This document shows positions 6,087 to 6,863 of a stretch of 6,863 nucleotides of DNA, one piece after another. The notes below the pieces were generated by a model that was not told the origin of the DNA, ran no database searches, and worked only from the letters and a program-made list of their open reading frames with translations. The position numbers and the translations under genes were made by a program. This DNA comes from Nitrospirota bacterium (GTDB taxonomy: Bacteria > Nitrospirota > Thermodesulfovibrionia > Thermodesulfovibrionales > JdFR-88): contig JAKAGP010000100.1 of NCBI GenBank assembly GCA_021825785.1, positions 1 to 6,863 on the forward strand, written 5' to 3'. Position 1 is the first letter of the stretch. Each line of letters opens with the position of its first letter.

Positions 6087-6270
6087 TTAAAACCTCCTCA
6101 AGCAGGATCATATTCGTGAATTTTAAAATTTCCTGGGCCCAATTTCCAGTGACAGGAGTGACAATTCACCCTAACGTTGCTTCGCTTGCGGGAATGACAA
6201 AGGATTTATGCAAGAAATTTGAAACACCACACCCGGCTGTCCATTTTTTTGGGGAATACCTTCGGGGCTA
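6087..6270. other. Intergenic region between panB and the FecR-like gene, with a dispersed-repeat-like motif
   Basis: 184 bp without a supportable gene. It holds a perfect 12-bp palindrome, AATTTTAAAATT (6119-6130), upstream of the FecR-like SD, and CGCTTGCGGGAATGACA (6183-6199). The reverse complement of the latter, TGTCATTCCCGCAAGCG, resembles the GTCATTCCCGC repeats scattered between genes in many deltaproteobacterial and related genomes. I see no clear intrinsic terminator for panB and no strong promoter, although an upstream TATGAT hexamer (6112-6107) is a possible -10. Confidence 0.4.
6093..6099 (-). promoter_or_regulatory. Strong Shine-Dalgarno that places the FecR-like gene's start at a non-ATG codon
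   Basis: GAGGAGG on the minus strand is followed after TTTTAA by ATT-ATC-CTG and then the signal-peptide codons. The spacing to ATT (6 nt) and ATC (9 nt) is in the normal range; CTG is at 12 nt. No ATG, GTG or TTG lies in frame between the upstream stop (6089-6087) and the FecR domain. Confidence 0.6.
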
Positions 6271-6863
6271 TTATTTAAAACTCTGATCTTCAGACGGAAA
6301 TATGCCTTTTTCGACCTCTTCCCTGAACTGTGTTATTGCCCTGATCCCATCTTCCTTCATTTGGGCATAGCGCTTTGCGAATTTGGGCAGGAACCTTTCG
6401 AAGATGCCAAGGAGGTCATACAGCACCAGCACCTGTCCGTCCACATGGGGTCCGGCCCCGATGCCGATAGTGGGAATGGAGACGCTTTCGGTGATGCGCT
6501 TTGCAAGCTCCATCGGCACGGCCTCCAGTACGATGGCGAATGCCCCGGCATTTTCCATCGCCCGGGCCTCCTCTATGAGCCTGTTTGCCGCCTCTTCAGT
6601 CCTGCCCTGGATCTTGAAGCCGCCCATGCGGTGGACCGCCTGGGGAGTCAGGCCTATGTGTGACATGACAGGTATTTCCGCACGCGTGAGGGCCTCCACC
6701 GTGTGGACCACCTCAAGCCCGCCCTCTAGCTTGACCGCCCCGGCCCCGCCCTCCTTTATGAACCTTCCGGCATTCCTAAGCGCATCGGACAGCCCGGCCT
6801 GATAGGACATAAAGGGCATATCGCCCACCAAAAGGGCGTTGGTTATGCCTCTTTTTGCCATTT
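6271..6863 (-). CDS. panB: 3-methyl-2-oxobutanoate (ketopantoate) hydroxymethyltransferase, N-terminus beyond window
   Basis: The frame enters from the right edge and stops at TAA 6273-6271. 196 residues are visible from the internal Met at 6861, against about 265 in complete PanB, so roughly 70 residues, including the first metal-binding Asp, are outside. PanB transfers a hydroxymethyl group from 5,10-methylene-THF to 3-methyl-2-oxobutanoate, the first committed step of pantothenate and CoA synthesis, in the cytoplasm. Visible signatures (numbered from that Met): LLVGDMPFMSYQ with metal ligand D14 (D84 in the E. coli enzyme), VKLEGG with K44 and E46, MSHIGLTPQAVHRMGG (66-81), VLEAVP with catalytic-region E113, IGIGAG (132-137) and DGQVLVLYDLLG (141-152). 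The Met at 6861 is not the true start. All key residues in the visible part are intact. Confidence 0.95.
   Translation of the reverse strand, partial: MAKRGITNALLVGDMPFMSYQAGLSDALRNAGRFIKEGGAGAVKLEGGLEVVHTVEALTRAEIPVMSHIGLTPQAVHRMGGFKIQGRTEEAANRLIEEARAMENAGAFAIVLEAVPMELAKRITESVSIPTIGIGAGPHVDGQVLVLYDLLGIFERFLPKFAKRYAQMKEDGIRAITQFREEVEKGIFPSEDQSFK

Noticed and set aside
6004..6111. 35-codon minus-strand frame starting at the ATG at 6111
   Set aside because: No SD before it, and it ends inside the signal-peptide region of the FecR-like gene in another frame. Kept only as evidence for a possible indel.
6241..6270. T-rich run followed by GGGG blocks after panB, considered as a terminator
   Set aside because: The G blocks are direct, not inverted, so they cannot form a stem.

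Overview
This window looks like a mid-GC bacterial chromosome segment. The frequent ATA and AGG codons, a CooC-type nickel ATPase, a methanogen-type thymidylate synthase relative, a FecR plus Trp-rich (DUF6600-like) envelope protein and a GTCATTCCCGC-type intergenic motif together suggest an anaerobic lineage such as Deltaproteobacteria sensu lato, Nitrospirota or a similar uncultured group. That placement is an inference and is weak. No rRNA, tRNA, CRISPR array or transposase gene was seen.

Layout from left to right: (1) 1-548, minus, an exported ankyrin-repeat protein that runs off the left edge, with a TTGACA-type promoter at 601-629. (2) 693-1460, minus, a CooC/AcsF-type ATPase for nickel insertion into CO dehydrogenase or acetyl-CoA synthase, with an extended -10 promoter upstream. 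(3) 1602-2342, minus, a thymidylate synthase-fold protein of the methanogen type. (4) 2437-2982, plus, apt (adenine phosphoribosyltransferase), the only gene on the plus strand. It is divergent from gene 3, and their predicted -10 elements lie side by side in a 94-bp gap. (5) 2983-3281, a 299-bp non-coding gap rich in inverted repeats. (6) 3282-4097, minus, a lipoprotein with a DNRLRE-like domain and an anomalous C-terminus. (7) 4146-6086, minus, an exported FecR/DUF6600-like protein whose proper N-terminus, including the signal peptide, lies upstream of any ATG/GTG/TTG start and seems to begin at ATT, ATC or CTG. (8) 6087-6270, an intergenic stretch with a dispersed-repeat-like motif. (9) 6271-6863, minus, panB (ketopantoate hydroxymethyltransferase) without its N-terminus.

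The housekeeping genes (panB, apt, the thymidylate synthase relative) and the metallo-ATPase are interspersed with three predicted secreted or envelope proteins. The lipoprotein and FecR-like genes are 48 bp apart in the same direction and probably form one transcription unit. I found no convincing new multi-gene system. The points most worth a second look are the non-canonical start of the FecR-like gene, the overlapping divergent promoters, and the structured element next to the odd lipoprotein C-terminus.
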